Shown: in pieces, positions 18,013-29,200 of the stretch
How positions within the stretch are numbered: the first letter of the stretch is position 1
How the letters are laid out: every line of letters begins with the position of its first letter
DNA from: Arenibacter certesii DSM 19833
GTDB lineage: Bacteria > Bacteroidota > Bacteroidia > Flavobacteriales > Flavobacteriaceae
DNA length: 64,000 nt
Direction of reading: 5' to 3'
NCBI RefSeq assembly: GCF_000429545.1
Contig: NZ_AUCB01000006.1
Coordinates: forward strand, 147,954-211,953
Notes under the pieces: generated by a model
Told to the model about the DNA's origin: nothing
Seen by the model: only the letters and a program-made list of their open reading frames with translations
Databases searched by the model: none
Made by a program: the position numbers and the translations under genes

Positions 18013-19347
18013 ATGAAAAATAGGTTAACAATATTTATAGTGCTCTTGGTTAGCTGGGCGAATGCCCAAGAGCAAACCCATAAATTCACCTTGGAGCAAG
18101 CAATTGATTTTGCTCTCGAAAATAACTACAGCGCAATAAATGCAAGTCGCGACTTAACTGACGCTCAAAAGCAAAAATGGGAAACCATCGCAACGGGATT
18201 ACCTCAAATAAGTGGTGATGTAAGCTACCAAAATCAGCTTAAACAACAAGTATCCCTAATTCCTGCAGAATTTGGTGGTGGGGAACCAGGCACATTTATC
18301 CCCGTAGTTTTTGGCCAGCCACAGACCGCCAATGCTTCTGCTACCTTAAGGCAACAGTTATTTGATGGTTCGTATATCGTAGGGATCCAAGCTGCTAGAA
18401 CTTTTATAAGATATAGCCAGAACAACAAAGAAAAGACGGATCTAGAAATCCGAAAATCGGTTGTAGAGGCCTATGGAAATGTACTGTTGGCTAAGGAAAG
18501 TGTAGACATATTGAAAAAGAACAAAACAACACTGGAAAGAAATTTATTGGAAACCCAAAAACTATTTGAAAATGGCCTGGGCGAGGAAGAGAGCGTAGAG
18601 CAGTTACAAATAACACTTTCCTCTATAGACAATCAATTAAAAAATTCCCTTCGCCTTCAAGATATTACGCTGCAGATGTTGAATTTAGTTTTGGGAATAG
18701 ACATTAACGCCCCTACCCAATTAATGGAAGACCTTAATGACTTAGCGCAACAGCAAATTAGGCCCGATCTTTTGGAAACCGAATTTGTAATGGAAAATAA
18801 CGTTGACTTTAAGATTGTCACCAATTTATTTGAACAAAGGGAGTTGGAACTAAAATTGCAAAAAAGCATGGCCTTACCAACACTTAACGCCTTTATTAAT
18901 TATGGAAGCACCGCTTACAGTGACTCCTTTAATTTTTTCAATAATGACGTGGAATGGTTTGAATCTTCCGTAGTTGGCTTGGACCTCCACATACCTATTT
19001 TTAGTTCCTTGGGAAGAAGTGCAAAAACGCAAAGGGCAAAAATTGCCCTAGACAAGGCAAAGACTCAACTTTCGGAGACCGAACAAAACCTTAGATTACA
19101 ATATGAAACGGCAAAAAGTAATTATTTATTTTCCATAGAGGAATATAATACGGCAAAAGAAAATCTGGGCCTTGCAGAACGCATAGAAAATAAGAATCAA
19201 ATAAAATATGAAGAGGGACTGGCAACTAGCTTTGAGTTAAGACAGGCACAAACCCAACTTTATAATGCCCAACAAGAATACCTACAATCCATGGTAGAGG
19301 TCATCAATAAAAAGACCGATCTACAAGTGGTACTTAACAATAAATAA
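18013..19347 (+). CDS. TolC family outer-membrane efflux protein
   Basis: This 444-residue protein has a signal peptide ending at WANAQ (residue 19) and two long heptad-rich helical repeats typical of outer-membrane efflux proteins, including FTLEQAIDFALENNYSA at the start and TSFELRQAQTQLYNAQQEYL near the end. It would form the trimeric outer-membrane channel for the adaptor and RND pump encoded next. The adaptor gene begins 33 bases after its stop. Confidence 0.92.
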   Translation: MKNRLTIFIVLLVSWANAQEQTHKFTLEQAIDFALENNYSAINASRDLTDAQKQKWETIATGLPQISGDVSYQNQLKQQVSLIPAEFGGGEPGTFIPVVFGQPQTANASATLRQQLFDGSYIVGIQAARTFIRYSQNNKEKTDLEIRKSVVEAYGNVLLAKESVDILKKNKTTLERNLLETQKLFENGLGEEESVEQLQITLSSIDNQLKNSLRLQDITLQMLNLVLGIDINAPTQLMEDLNDLAQQQIRPDLLETEFVMENNVDFKIVTNLFEQRELELKLQKSMALPTLNAFINYGSTAYSDSFNFFNNDVEWFESSVVGLDLHIPIFSSLGRSAKTQRAKIALDKAKTQLSETEQNLRLQYETAKSNYLFSIEEYNTAKENLGLAERIENKNQIKYEEGLATSFELRQAQTQLYNAQQEYLQSMVEVINKKTDLQVVLNNK

Positions 19348-19380
19348 TAAATACGATCATCCATCAATAAATAGCTTCTA

Positions 19381-20550
19381 ATGAAAAACTTAATGTATAT
19401 AATGGCCGCAGGACTATTACTAATTTCCTGTGGATCCGAAAAGCAGAAATCGGTAGACGACCTAATTTCCGAGAGCAATCTTAACGAGCTTCGGATGAAG
19501 AGAAAGGAACTTACTGACCAACAACATTTATTTAATCAGCAAATTCAGGTTTTGGATTCGGTTATAGGATCACTGGAAGGTACTAAGAACCTTCCCTTGG
19601 TATCTACAGTAGTTGCCAATCCTATAAAATTTAACCACTACCTAGCGCTACAAGGGGACGTAAGAACCAAGCAAAATGTATTGATCTATCCCGAAATGCA
19701 AGGTACATTGGAAAAAGTATATGTAAAAGAAGGACAGAAGGTTAGTAAAGGTCAACTTTTAGCCACGATAAACGATGGCGGTATGTCTAGCCAATTGCAA
19801 CAATTGGAAACCCAAGCGCAATTAGCAAAGACTACTTTTGAACGCCAACAAAGGTTATGGGATCAAAAAATAGGGTCCGAAATTCAGTTTTTACAAGCGA
19901 AGACAAATTATGAGGCCTCCATGAATTCAGTAGACCAAATTAAGAGCCAAGTAGGCAAGTACACTATAAGAGCCCCCTTTGATGGAATCATAGACGATGT
20001 GATAAAAAATCAAGGGAACGTGGTAGCCCCCGGTCCAGGCTCAGAAGTATTCAGGATTGTAAACCTTTCGGAAATGTATGTGGATGTAGAGGTCCCAGAA
20101 ACCTATTTGGGAAGTATCGTAAAAGGTAAGGAAGCTAAAGTATACTTTCCTATATTAGGAGATAGTATTACTACCCAGGTAAGGCAAACGGGCAATTTTA
20201 TCCACCCCAGTAACCGCTCCTTTAAGATAGAAATTCCGGTACCCAATGATAACGAACAAATCAAGCCCAATCTAACGGCAAGGGTTCTAATAAACGATTA
20301 TACAAATGAAAATGCTGTGCTTATACCAGCAAGTATAATTTCCGAAAATGCAGCTGGAGAGCAGTACGCTTTTACAGCCGAAGATCTTAATGATGAGAAG
20401 GAAGCAGTGGTTAAAAGAAGCATTATCACTACTGGAAAAACACAGGATGGAATGGTGGAAGTATTGACTGGAATTGCCAAAGGTGATCATGTAATACTAG
20501 AAGGGGCTCGCAACGTAAAAGATGGCCAAACAGTTAAAATAATTAATTAA
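19381..20550 (+). CDS. RND efflux periplasmic adaptor lipoprotein (HlyD/AcrA family)
   Basis: This 389-residue protein has a lipobox (LLLISC, Cys17), a coiled coil at about 25-60 and again at about 135-180, a lipoyl half-motif (VYVKEGQKVSKGQLLATI, about 115-135) with its second half near 195-225 (YTIRAPFDGIIDDV), a beta-barrel and a membrane-proximal domain. The early coiled coil before the lipoyl domain is an extra segment compared with AcrA. It bridges the TolC channel and the RND pump. The pump gene starts 7 bases after its stop. Confidence 0.92.
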   Translation: MKNLMYIMAAGLLLISCGSEKQKSVDDLISESNLNELRMKRKELTDQQHLFNQQIQVLDSVIGSLEGTKNLPLVSTVVANPIKFNHYLALQGDVRTKQNVLIYPEMQGTLEKVYVKEGQKVSKGQLLATINDGGMSSQLQQLETQAQLAKTTFERQQRLWDQKIGSEIQFLQAKTNYEASMNSVDQIKSQVGKYTIRAPFDGIIDDVIKNQGNVVAPGPGSEVFRIVNLSEMYVDVEVPETYLGSIVKGKEAKVYFPILGDSITTQVRQTGNFIHPSNRSFKIEIPVPNDNEQIKPNLTARVLINDYTNENAVLIPASIISENAAGEQYAFTAEDLNDEKEAVVKRSIITTGKTQDGMVEVLTGIAKGDHVILEGARNVKDGQTVKIIN

Positions 20551-20557
20551 GGAGTCC

Positions 20558-23500
20558 ATGAGCAAATTACAAAAGAACACAGACAAAGAATTTAAACTGT
20601 CTTCGTGGGCCATAGATAATCCATCTGTCGTTTATGTGATGATCGGGATATTTCTATGGATCGGAATGTCCGCCTACTTTGCTATGCCAAGGGAAGACTT
20701 TCCAGAGATTATAGAGACAAAGATTTATATAAGCACTCCCTATCCCGGAAACACCGCTGAGGATATAGAACGCTTGATAACCGACCCGTTAGAGGATAGG
20801 CTAAAAAGCGTGAGCAATGTGGTAGAGATAGTTTCTACCTCCCAAGAAGATTATGCCATTATCACGGTAGAGTTTGATGAAGAAATTACAGTAGAGGCTG
20901 CAAAGCAAAAGGTAAAGGATGAAGTAGACTCAGAAAAAGCTAGTGAGGATTGGCCCACATTTAACGGCGCCAAAGTAGAGCCCAATGTGTTCGACCTTAA
21001 TTTTTCCGAGGAAGTACCAATTATGAACATCAATTTTACTGGGGATTACCCTGTGGAAAAATTAAAGGAATTTGCTGAATATCTCCAAGATGAGATAGAA
21101 GATCTTCCCGAAATAAAGAAAGCCGATATCCGTGGTGCTCAAGAAAAAGAGGTAGAAATAGCTGTAGATATCTACAAAATGATGGCGGCTAAAGTTAGTT
21201 TTGATGATGTAATCCAAGCGATAAGCAGTGGAAATATGACCATGTCTGCTGGGAACCTCCAAGCTAGCGGTCAACGCCGTACCATCCGGATAATAGGGGA
21301 AGTGGATGATCCCAAGGAATTAAAGGATTTTGTAGTAAAATCTGAGAATGGCGCCGTATACCTAAGAAATATTGCGGAAATACGATTTGAGGAAAAGGAA
21401 AAAACCACCTATGCCCGAGAGTTTGGGGAGAGTGTAGTGATGCTAGATGTTAAAAAACGTGCTGGCCGTAATGCCATTTCCGCAGCAGACCAAATCCGGG
21501 AAATTGTAAAAACCACCCAAGCCAATTATTTTCCGGCAGACCTTCACATTTCCATTGCCAATGATTCATCTACCAGAACACTTAACCAGGTAGATGACCT
21601 TGTTAACAATATTATTTTTGGGATCATCTTGGTAGTTACCGTACTCATGTTCTTCTTAGGATTTAGAAATGCCCTTTTCGTAGGGTTTGCTATTCCTATG
21701 TCCATGTTTATGTCATTCATGGTCTTATCCTTGTTGGGATACACCTTAAACACCATGATTCTCTTTGGAATGATCATGGGACTGGGAATGTTGGTAGATA
21801 ATGGTATTGTAGTGGTAGAGAACGTCTACCGATTAATGGATGAGGGCATGCCTAGGATAGAAGCCGCCAAAAAAGGAATTGGAGAAATTGCTTTTCCGAT
21901 CATTATTTCTACGGCAACCACCGTAGCCGCATTTGTTCCCTTAGGGCTATGGCCAGGAATTTTTGGACAATTTATGATCTTCTTCCCAATTACTCTTTCC
22001 GTTGTTTTGGGATCTTCCCTAGTAGTGGCCATTTTTATGAATTCCATGTTAGTTTCCCAATTTATGGATACAGACGAGAAAGAACTTACTCTGAAGCAAT
22101 TAATTAGAATAAGTATAATCTTAGGTGGAATTGGAATATTAATTTTATTGTTCGGTGGTGCAATGCGTGGTTTTGGTTCTGTGATGATAGTTACCGCAAT
22201 CATGTTCTGGGCCTATAAGTACCTACTTAAAAAATGGGCCATAAGGTTTCAGAGAAATGTGATGACCCGTTTTGAAAATTGGTATGAAAAACGATTGATT
22301 CACGCTCTTCGGGGAAAAAATGTATACTGGTATTTTGGAATAACCGCCTTACTATTGGTGAGCGTATTTATATTATTTGGCAAATCCGTGGAAAGTGGAA
22401 GGACCAATATAGAATTCTTTCCAGACAATAGGCCCAACGAAATTTATGTATACATAGAATACCCGGAAGGTACTTCTATTGAAAAGACCAATGAATTAAC
22501 GCTGGATGTAGAGAAAAGAGTGTATGCCATTCTTAATGATGGGGAATACATGCATAATGGCGAAAACTTTATGATTACTTCTGCGGTCTCACAGGTTGGA
22601 GAAGGGGCCGGTAACCCAATGACCGACGGAGGATCCACAGCAGAAATGCCCCACAGAGGAAAATTAACCGTAAACTTCAGTGAATTTAAATTCCGTAGAG
22701 GAATAGATACCGAAGACATTAGAGCCAAAGTACAGGCTGGTCTAAGCGGTATTTATCCCGGAGTGGCCATATCTGTAGAAAAGGATGCCAACGGTCCACC
22801 AGCAGGATATGCAATAAATATAGAATTAGAGGGCAAGGATTATGACGAGCTAATTAATACAGCCGAAAATATTAGAAACTTTATCAATAGTAAAAGTATT
22901 GCTGGAATAGAGGAAATAAAGATCGATGTTAATAAGAGTAAGCCTTCCATGCAAGTTATTGTGGATCGTAAAAAAGCAGGAGAACTTGGAGTATCCGTTG
23001 GTCAGGTTGGTAACCAATTGCGTAGGTCTTTATTTGGGGAAAAAGCAGGAATTTATAAGGAAGGTGGGGATGATTACGATATCAACGTCAGGTTTAATCA
23101 GGAACTCCGCTATAATAGAAGTGCTCTTTTTAATCAAAACATCATTTTTAGGGATCCATCTAACGGACAGATCAAGGAAATTCCAATATCTGCAGTAGCT
23201 ACCGAAAAGAACACTTCTTCTTTTAGTGCCATAAAACATAGGGATGGCAAACGTGTAGTTACGATTTACTCTGGTCTGCAACCTGGTTTTACAGACGCAG
23301 CGGCAGTAGTGGCCGAAATTCAGAAAGAAATGGAAGAGTTCAAAGATCTTCCTAACGGAATTAAAATTGATTATACAGGACAAATTGAAGAGCAAAACAA
23401 ACAGATGCTTTTCTTAGTAGGTGCTTTCTTTACTGGGTTGGGACTTATTATGTTGATATTAATTTTTCAATTTGGAGGCATATCTAAGCCCATAATTATT

Positions 23501-24058
23501 ATGATTGCCATTTTCCTGAGTTTTATTGGAGTTTTTGGCGGGATAATGATTACAGGATGGTCCTTTGTGATTATGATGACCATGATGGGAATTATTTCCC
23601 TGGCAGGAATTGTAGTGAACAATGGGGTGGTACTTTTGGATTACACCCAATTATTAATAGACAGAAAGAAAGTAAAGTTGGACATGGACGATGCTGACCT
23701 ATTAACCAAACCCCAAGTTACCGAGGCTATTGTTCAAGGTGGTAAGGCTAGGTTACGACCAGTTCTTCTTACAGCAATCACCACTGTTTTAGGGTTAATT
23801 CCTTTGGCAATTGGTTTAAATATCGATTTCTTTTCCCTGTTTTCTGATTTTAACCCGCATATCTATGTTGGAGGGGACAATGTGGTGTTCTGGGGACCTT
23901 TGGCATGGACCGTTATTTTTGGGCTAATAGTAGCCACTTTCCTTACCTTGATAATTGTTCCAGTGCTATTCTATATTAGTTATAGAATGAAAATAGCGTG
24001 GAGACGCAAAAAGGACAGATCTAAAGAAGAACCCAAGGATGTTCTTGTGACAGAATAA
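20558..24058 (+). CDS. RND family efflux pump permease (AcrB/MdtB-like)
   Basis: This 1166-residue pump has two halves of six transmembrane helices with large periplasmic loops. The proton-relay motif GLGMLVDNGIVVVENVYRL lies in helix 4 at about residue 408-426. The central linker between the halves is long (about 505-600) and contains two extra hydrophobic stretches (IRISIILGGIGILILLFGGA and a following FWAY segment), which helps explain why it is about 120 residues longer than AcrB. The second half has the matching GIVVNNGVVLLDYTQLL. It exports small molecules in exchange for protons; family signs for metals are absent, so a hydrophobic or amphiphilic substrate is likelier. It closes the operon before a strong terminator. 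Confidence 0.92.
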   Translation: MSKLQKNTDKEFKLSSWAIDNPSVVYVMIGIFLWIGMSAYFAMPREDFPEIIETKIYISTPYPGNTAEDIERLITDPLEDRLKSVSNVVEIVSTSQEDYAIITVEFDEEITVEAAKQKVKDEVDSEKASEDWPTFNGAKVEPNVFDLNFSEEVPIMNINFTGDYPVEKLKEFAEYLQDEIEDLPEIKKADIRGAQEKEVEIAVDIYKMMAAKVSFDDVIQAISSGNMTMSAGNLQASGQRRTIRIIGEVDDPKELKDFVVKSENGAVYLRNIAEIRFEEKEKTTYAREFGESVVMLDVKKRAGRNAISAADQIREIVKTTQANYFPADLHISIANDSSTRTLNQVDDLVNNIIFGIILVVTVLMFFLGFRNALFVGFAIPMSMFMSFMVLSLLGYTLNTMILFGMIMGLGMLVDNGIVVVENVYRLMDEGMPRIEAAKKGIGEIAFPIIISTATTVAAFVPLGLWPGIFGQFMIFFPITLSVVLGSSLVVAIFMNSMLVSQFMDTDEKELTLKQLIRISIILGGIGILILLFGGAMRGFGSVMIVTAIMFWAYKYLLKKWAIRFQRNVMTRFENWYEKRLIHALRGKNVYWYFGITALLLVSVFILFGKSVESGRTNIEFFPDNRPNEIYVYIEYPEGTSIEKTNELTLDVEKRVYAILNDGEYMHNGENFMITSAVSQVGEGAGNPMTDGGSTAEMPHRGKLTVNFSEFKFRRGIDTEDIRAKVQAGLSGIYPGVAISVEKDANGPPAGYAINIELEGKDYDELINTAENIRNFINSKSIAGIEEIKIDVNKSKPSMQVIVDRKKAGELGVSVGQVGNQLRRSLFGEKAGIYKEGGDDYDINVRFNQELRYNRSALFNQNIIFRDPSNGQIKEIPISAVATEKNTSSFSAIKHRDGKRVVTIYSGLQPGFTDAAAVVAEIQKEMEEFKDLPNGIKIDYTGQIEEQNKQMLFLVGAFFTGLGLIMLILIFQFGGISKPIIIMIAIFLSFIGVFGGIMITGWSFVIMMTMMGIISLAGIVVNNGVVLLDYTQLLIDRKKVKLDMDDADLLTKPQVTEAIVQGGKARLRPVLLTAITTVLGLIPLAIGLNIDFFSLFSDFNPHIYVGGDNVVFWGPLAWTVIFGLIVATFLTLIIVPVLFYISYRMKIAWRRKKDRSKEEPKDVLVTE

Positions 24059-24060
24059 AA

Positions 24061-24095
24061 AATAAAGCGACCAATTATGGTCGCTTTATTTTTTT
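24061..24095 (+). terminator. Rho-independent terminator of the efflux operon
   Basis: AATAAAGCGACCA at 24061-24073 and its exact complement at 24078-24090 form a 13-bp stem with a 4-base loop, followed by a run of T to 24095. The opposite strand also has a T-rich tail, so it may also stop transcripts from the leftward sulfatase gene. Confidence 0.9.
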
Positions 24096-24137
24096 AAGAG
24101 CGTTGCCCTATCCAGTAAATTTCCTTTTTCTATGATT

Positions 24138-25655
24138 TTAAGTCCTCTCCTTTTCAAAGTCGGACTTCATTGCTTCTAATTTTTCGGGATGGCTTGTTGC
24201 CAAATTATTCCTTTGCCCTGGATCGTCCTTTATATTATAAAGTTGGTATTCCAAATCCCTCCCCGTTTCAATATTTACTTGTTTAATTAATTTAGCACCT
24301 TTATGTGGGGGTATAAGCACCCAATCACCTTGGCGGAAAGTAAATATATTGTTCTGCCCCAGAATGATACTTTCCCTTCCTCTATCAGATTTCCCTAGAA
24401 ATGCATCTAAGATATCCTGACTGTCTGGGGTGGTGTTCTCTTGCCCGGTAAGGGCAGCAAAAGAAGCAGTAAAATCCATCTGAGAAACCAACGCATCAGA
24501 GACTCCTGGTTCTATTGTTCCTTTCCATCGCACCATAAAGGGCACGTGGGTACCGGCATCAAAAAGACTGTATTTACCACCTCTTAGAGAACCTGCTGGG
24601 GTGTGATTCCCATTTTTTTCCACTGCATCATCGTGGTAGCCATCATCCAATACCGGACCATTATCACTAGTGAAAATCACAATCGTATTTTCCGCAAGTC
24701 CCAATTCATCTAACTTGTCCAAAAACTGGCCTACGGACCAATCTGCTTCCACTATTACATCACCACGTGGTCCAAGTCCAGATGCACCAACAAAACGAGG
24801 ATGCGGCACCCTAGGCACATGAGGTTGGTGTAGACTATAGAATAAGAAAAATGGGTTATCCTTATTTTCCGTCACATATTTTATGGATTCCCGTAGAAAA
24901 TCATCGTTCATATCCTCGTCTATGAATAGGGCAGACTTACCACCTTTCATAAAGCCGATTCGTGAGATACCATTGTGAACACTCATATCATGCCCATGAC
25001 TCGGATGCATCTTTAAAAGTTCTGGATTATCTTTTCCAGTAGGTTCTCCATCAAAGTTCTTATTGTAACTTACCTCTAACGGATCATCTGCAGTTAAACC
25101 TACCACTTTATGATTTTCTACATAAACGGAGGGCACTCTATCATTGGTCGAGGCCATAATATAAGCATAGTCAAAGCCTATTTCTAAAGGGCCCGGCTTA
25201 ATTTCCCCATTCCAGTCCAGTTCCTCTCCTCCAAGACCCAAATGCCATTTTCCTACTACCCCGGTCGTATAACCAGCCCCTTTTAACATTGATGGTAAGG
25301 TTTGTTTTCCCAGATCGAATAACAACGGTGCGTTCCCAGGTAATACTTGAGCTTTTGTTTGGCGAAATGGGTAAGTGCCGGCCAGTAATGAAAATCTACT
25401 TGGAGTACAAGTGGGAGAAGTAGCATACCCATTCGTGAATTGAATCCCCTCTTTGGCAATCCTATCCATATTAGGAGTTAAAAGCGTAGTTGACCCGTAA
25501 CTACTAACGTCACCAAAGCCTAGATCATCTGCGTAAATAATCACGATATTGGGTGGAACAGGTTCCTTTGAAACAGCTATATTGTCTTTTTTTTCCGACT
25601 TGCAACTCATGCAAAATAGGGTGAGTACTACAGGAAATAAGTAGAAAATTCTCAT
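24138..25655 (-). CDS. Sulfatase (type I, formylglycine-dependent), putative lipoprotein
   Basis: This 505-residue protein has the sulfatase signature with the convertible cysteine, Cys83 in CTPSR, preceded by the metal-binding start NIVIIYADDLGFGD and followed by GKWHLG near residue 140. A later TSDNGP segment supplies further metal ligands. The N-terminus is a hydrophobic signal ending in MSC, so it may be lipid-anchored. Type I sulfatases remove sulfate esters, in marine flavobacteria usually from algal glycans. No glycosidase or SusC/SusD gene is adjacent, and no maturase gene was seen in the window, so its substrate is open. Confidence 0.9.
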   Translation of the reverse strand: MRIFYLFPVVLTLFCMSCKSEKKDNIAVSKEPVPPNIVIIYADDLGFGDVSSYGSTTLLTPNMDRIAKEGIQFTNGYATSPTCTPSRFSLLAGTYPFRQTKAQVLPGNAPLLFDLGKQTLPSMLKGAGYTTGVVGKWHLGLGGEELDWNGEIKPGPLEIGFDYAYIMASTNDRVPSVYVENHKVVGLTADDPLEVSYNKNFDGEPTGKDNPELLKMHPSHGHDMSVHNGISRIGFMKGGKSALFIDEDMNDDFLRESIKYVTENKDNPFFLFYSLHQPHVPRVPHPRFVGASGLGPRGDVIVEADWSVGQFLDKLDELGLAENTIVIFTSDNGPVLDDGYHDDAVEKNGNHTPAGSLRGGKYSLFDAGTHVPFMVRWKGTIEPGVSDALVSQMDFTASFAALTGQENTTPDSQDILDAFLGKSDRGRESIILGQNNIFTFRQGDWVLIPPHKGAKLIKQVNIETGRDLEYQLYNIKDDPGQRNNLATSHPEKLEAMKSDFEKERT

Positions 25656-25859
25656 AATAATATCTTAGGGTTTAAAAGTGTGAACTGGATTATTTAAATT
25701 AACGGACTAATTTAAAGAAATAAAATAATTGAAAGGTGTCTCGTAATCACTTTCAATTTGCTGTGTGGATAAAGATCTGAATTATTTGGGGTTTATTAGC
25801 GCTGCAATAGAAGCATTCCTATTTAATAATAACCATAGATTCCGCAAAAAAATAATAGA

Positions 25860-26261
25860 TTACAAATCCCTTCCTTCCAATTTATTTTTCAGCAAATTAA
25901 TTTTATCCTTTGAAAGCGGCTTTTCAATGAAATCAAAGACCACATCATAAGTTTTAGCCGTTTGCACTTCTACAGAATCTATTGAAGAACTTAGTACGAA
26001 TAGAAGCACTTTACATTTTTTGGAAGATTTACTGAACTCGTCTAGAAATTCCCATCCATCCATTACAGGCATGTTAAGGTCTAAAAAAATAATATCGGGA
26101 AAACTCTCGTCATTTCTAGGCAATATGTTTTCCAGTGCGTCTTTCCCATTAGTAAACACCTCTATATTAGAGCAGAAATTATTTTTAGTAAGCATTCTCT
26201 TTGCGCCAAAAACAAATATTGGATCATCATCAATTATACATACTTGTCTAATTATTTTCAT
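25860..26261 (-). CDS. Single-domain response regulator (CheY-like)
   Basis: This 133-residue protein is a lone receiver domain: acidic pocket IDDDP at 10-14, phosphoacceptor Asp61 in IIFLDLNMPVMDGWEF, Ser near 91-93 and Lys114 in FIEKPLSK. There is no output domain. Its start overlaps the end of the six-PAS histidine kinase gene by 14 bases, so the two form a translationally coupled pair. It likely receives phosphate from that kinase and acts through protein contacts or passes phosphate onward. Confidence 0.9.
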   Translation of the reverse strand: MKIIRQVCIIDDDPIFVFGAKRMLTKNNFCSNIEVFTNGKDALENILPRNDESFPDIIFLDLNMPVMDGWEFLDEFSKSSKKCKVLLFVLSSSIDSVEVQTAKTYDVVFDFIEKPLSKDKINLLKNKLEGRDL

Positions 26262-29200
26262 GTCTAAAGTAAGTTATAAAGTTGGCACCCTTGTCCACTT
26301 CGCTTTCCACCACTATTTTACCCCCCATTGCTTCCACTTGATTCTTGCATATAAACAATCCCACTCCACGAGCATCGGGATGGTTGTGAAAGGTCTTGTA
26401 CATTCCAAATAATTTGGCACTATATCGTTCCAAGTCAATTCCCATTCCATTGTCCTTTACACTTAAGTATACATAAGCTCCTTCAATTCCGGCAGTAATT
26501 AAAATGTGATGTTTGCGATCTGGGGATTTATATTTTATGGCATTGGTTAAGTAGTTCAACAAAATACTTTCCAAATAAGCATGAACCGCAAATACATTAA
26601 GGTCTTTATTAATATTAATCTCTATAGTGGATCCCGACTGTTTAGCCAATGACTCTATAGATTTAACTGCCATCCGAACATTTTCCAACAAATTTTGTGA
26701 GGAGAGGGTAGTACTCACTTTAGAATTTATTTCAACTATTTCATTTAAATGACAAATAGTATCGTTCATATTTTCCGATACAATTTTTATATTCTTAAAA
26801 TACTCATTTTCAACAATTATGGACTCTTCTTCCTCCGCCAAATCTAAAAGCATTGAAATGTTGCTTGTATGTGATCTTAGGTTATGGGAAACGATATGGG
26901 CAAAATTCACTAATCGATTATTGTGTTCGGTTAAATTATCTGTCATTTGCTTTTTATCCGTAATATCTTCTAATTGAGATACAAAATGAAGAAAATCACC
27001 TTTTTCATTTTTAACCGCAGATAACGAGACATTTGCCCAAATAACATGGCCATTTTTATGAATGTAGCGCTTCTCCAGTTTGTAAGAATCCCTTTCTCTT
27101 CCTAAAAGTTGGGACATTAGTTCCTCGGTTTTTTTTAAATCCTCGGGGTGCGTAATGTCGAAAAAAGACAAATTACGCATCTCCTCTTCAGAATACCCTA
27201 AAATAGCGGTCATACTAATATTTGATCTTTGCAATTTTCCATTTAAATCGAGAATTCCCATACCGGTGTGCGCATGCTCAAAAGTAAGCCTTAGCTCCTC
27301 TTCCTTAATGGCTAGTTCATTTAATGCTACCGTTTCTTTATCCACATCCTGAAAAAAACCATAAAATCTTCTACACTTGCCATCCACAAAATCGGATATT
27401 CCAATTATTCTAGACCAAAATGTTCTCCCCGTGTTACTCGTTACTTGGATAATATGATTAAAGCCTATCCCCTCCTCTAACGCCAGTTTAATGGATTTCT
27501 TTATCGTACCCCGATGTTTCCCTTTTTTAATAAAGGTATACACATCTTCTAAGGTGGGAGAATAATTCTCTGGGACCCCAGCCATTTGCTTTATCATGGG
27601 ACTCCAATTAGAAATTCCCGCAGCTAAATCCATCTCCCAAATACCAATATTTGCCACATCATTAATCCGACTTATCAGGTCTGCATTATGTTGTAATGAA
27701 AGTTCATTCAGTTTACGTTCCGTAATGTCCAATACCTGCAACACATAATGCATTACTTCACCATCTTGATTATGTATGGCAGAAATTGAACTGTTGGTCC
27801 ATACCACGGATCCATTCTTATGAATATATCTATAATCGTAACGCAGATTGGAGCGCTTTCCCGAAAACAGCTCACTTATGGGCTCCTTATTTGCCTCGAA
27901 GTCCTTAGGATGACTGATATCAGAAAATTCCATATTTTTCATTTCTGCTTCGGTATAACCAAACATTTCGCAAAAACTGGTATTGGCCTGTAGCAATCTA
28001 TTTGTTAGGCTTATAAATGCCATTCCCATGGCAGAGTGGTTAAAGCTCTGCCTAAATTCCTCTTCCCTTAGTCTAATTTTCAGCTGTATATTCTCAATAA
28101 CATCCACATCTTGTATAAGCCCATAAAATCTTACACATTGTCCATTTGTAAATTCTGACAAACCTATTAAACGAATCCATTTTACAGTTCCATTATTAGA
28201 TTTTATTTGTATCTGTTCTTTAAATTCCATGGGACTTTGAGCCGCTTTTTCCATAAGGGATACAATTCGATCCCTGTTTTCTCCTTCCACAATAAATTGT
28301 AAGCCAGATTCTATGGTTGGAATAAAATCTTCAGAAACCTCATATATTTCTCTGGTCACCTTACTCCATAAAACACTCTCATTTTGAAGATCAATTTCCC
28401 AATGTCCAATTTTAGCTGCTTCATTTGAGCGTTCCAAAAGATCTTTATATTTTAAAACAAGCTCTTCATTAGCCTTTTTTTCGGTTATATCATAATGCAT
28501 CCCAGACACCATTTCTGGTTTGCCTTGATTGTCGTATGCCGTTATTTCCCCACGACAAAAAATCCAGACCCAGTGTCCTTTTTTATGTCGCATCCGAAAC
28601 TCTACCTCGTAAGTGCCCTCGTTTTTGAGGAGTTTATCTATACTTAAAATCAGTTCCTCCTTATCCTCGGGATGGACAAGGTTATAGAACACTTGGGAGG
28701 TCATTGGTTCTAGTTCGGCTAAAGAATAACCTATCATCTCTGCCCATATATCATTACAAAATGCCTCGCCAGTATTAATATTTCCTCCCCAAATCCCTAG
28801 TTTTACCCCTTCAATGACATCTATATAACGGTCCTTTTTTAATGCGTTCTGCTTCTTAGTCTTTCTATATTTATCTAAATGAATAGCGATCCCCATTAAC
28901 CTGTTTGGATTGCCTAGTTCATCATAAGCAATAGCACCTCTAAAGTTTATAATTAGCGAATACCCTATTCTATGCCTACAAGCTACTTCTACATCAAAAG
29001 GAACCTGTTTTGGATTGGCAAGGTGATTATTATACGCTTCTATAATAAAAAGAAGGTTTTCCTGGTCTATTAAGGAGAACCAGTCAAAACTGTCTTGCTG
29101 TAAGGGAGCAGTATCATAGCCAAGAAGTTGCCAAAACGCATCGTTTAAAAGGCCATTCTTAGGATTCTTAAGATCCCAAAACCATAATCCATCCAGAACA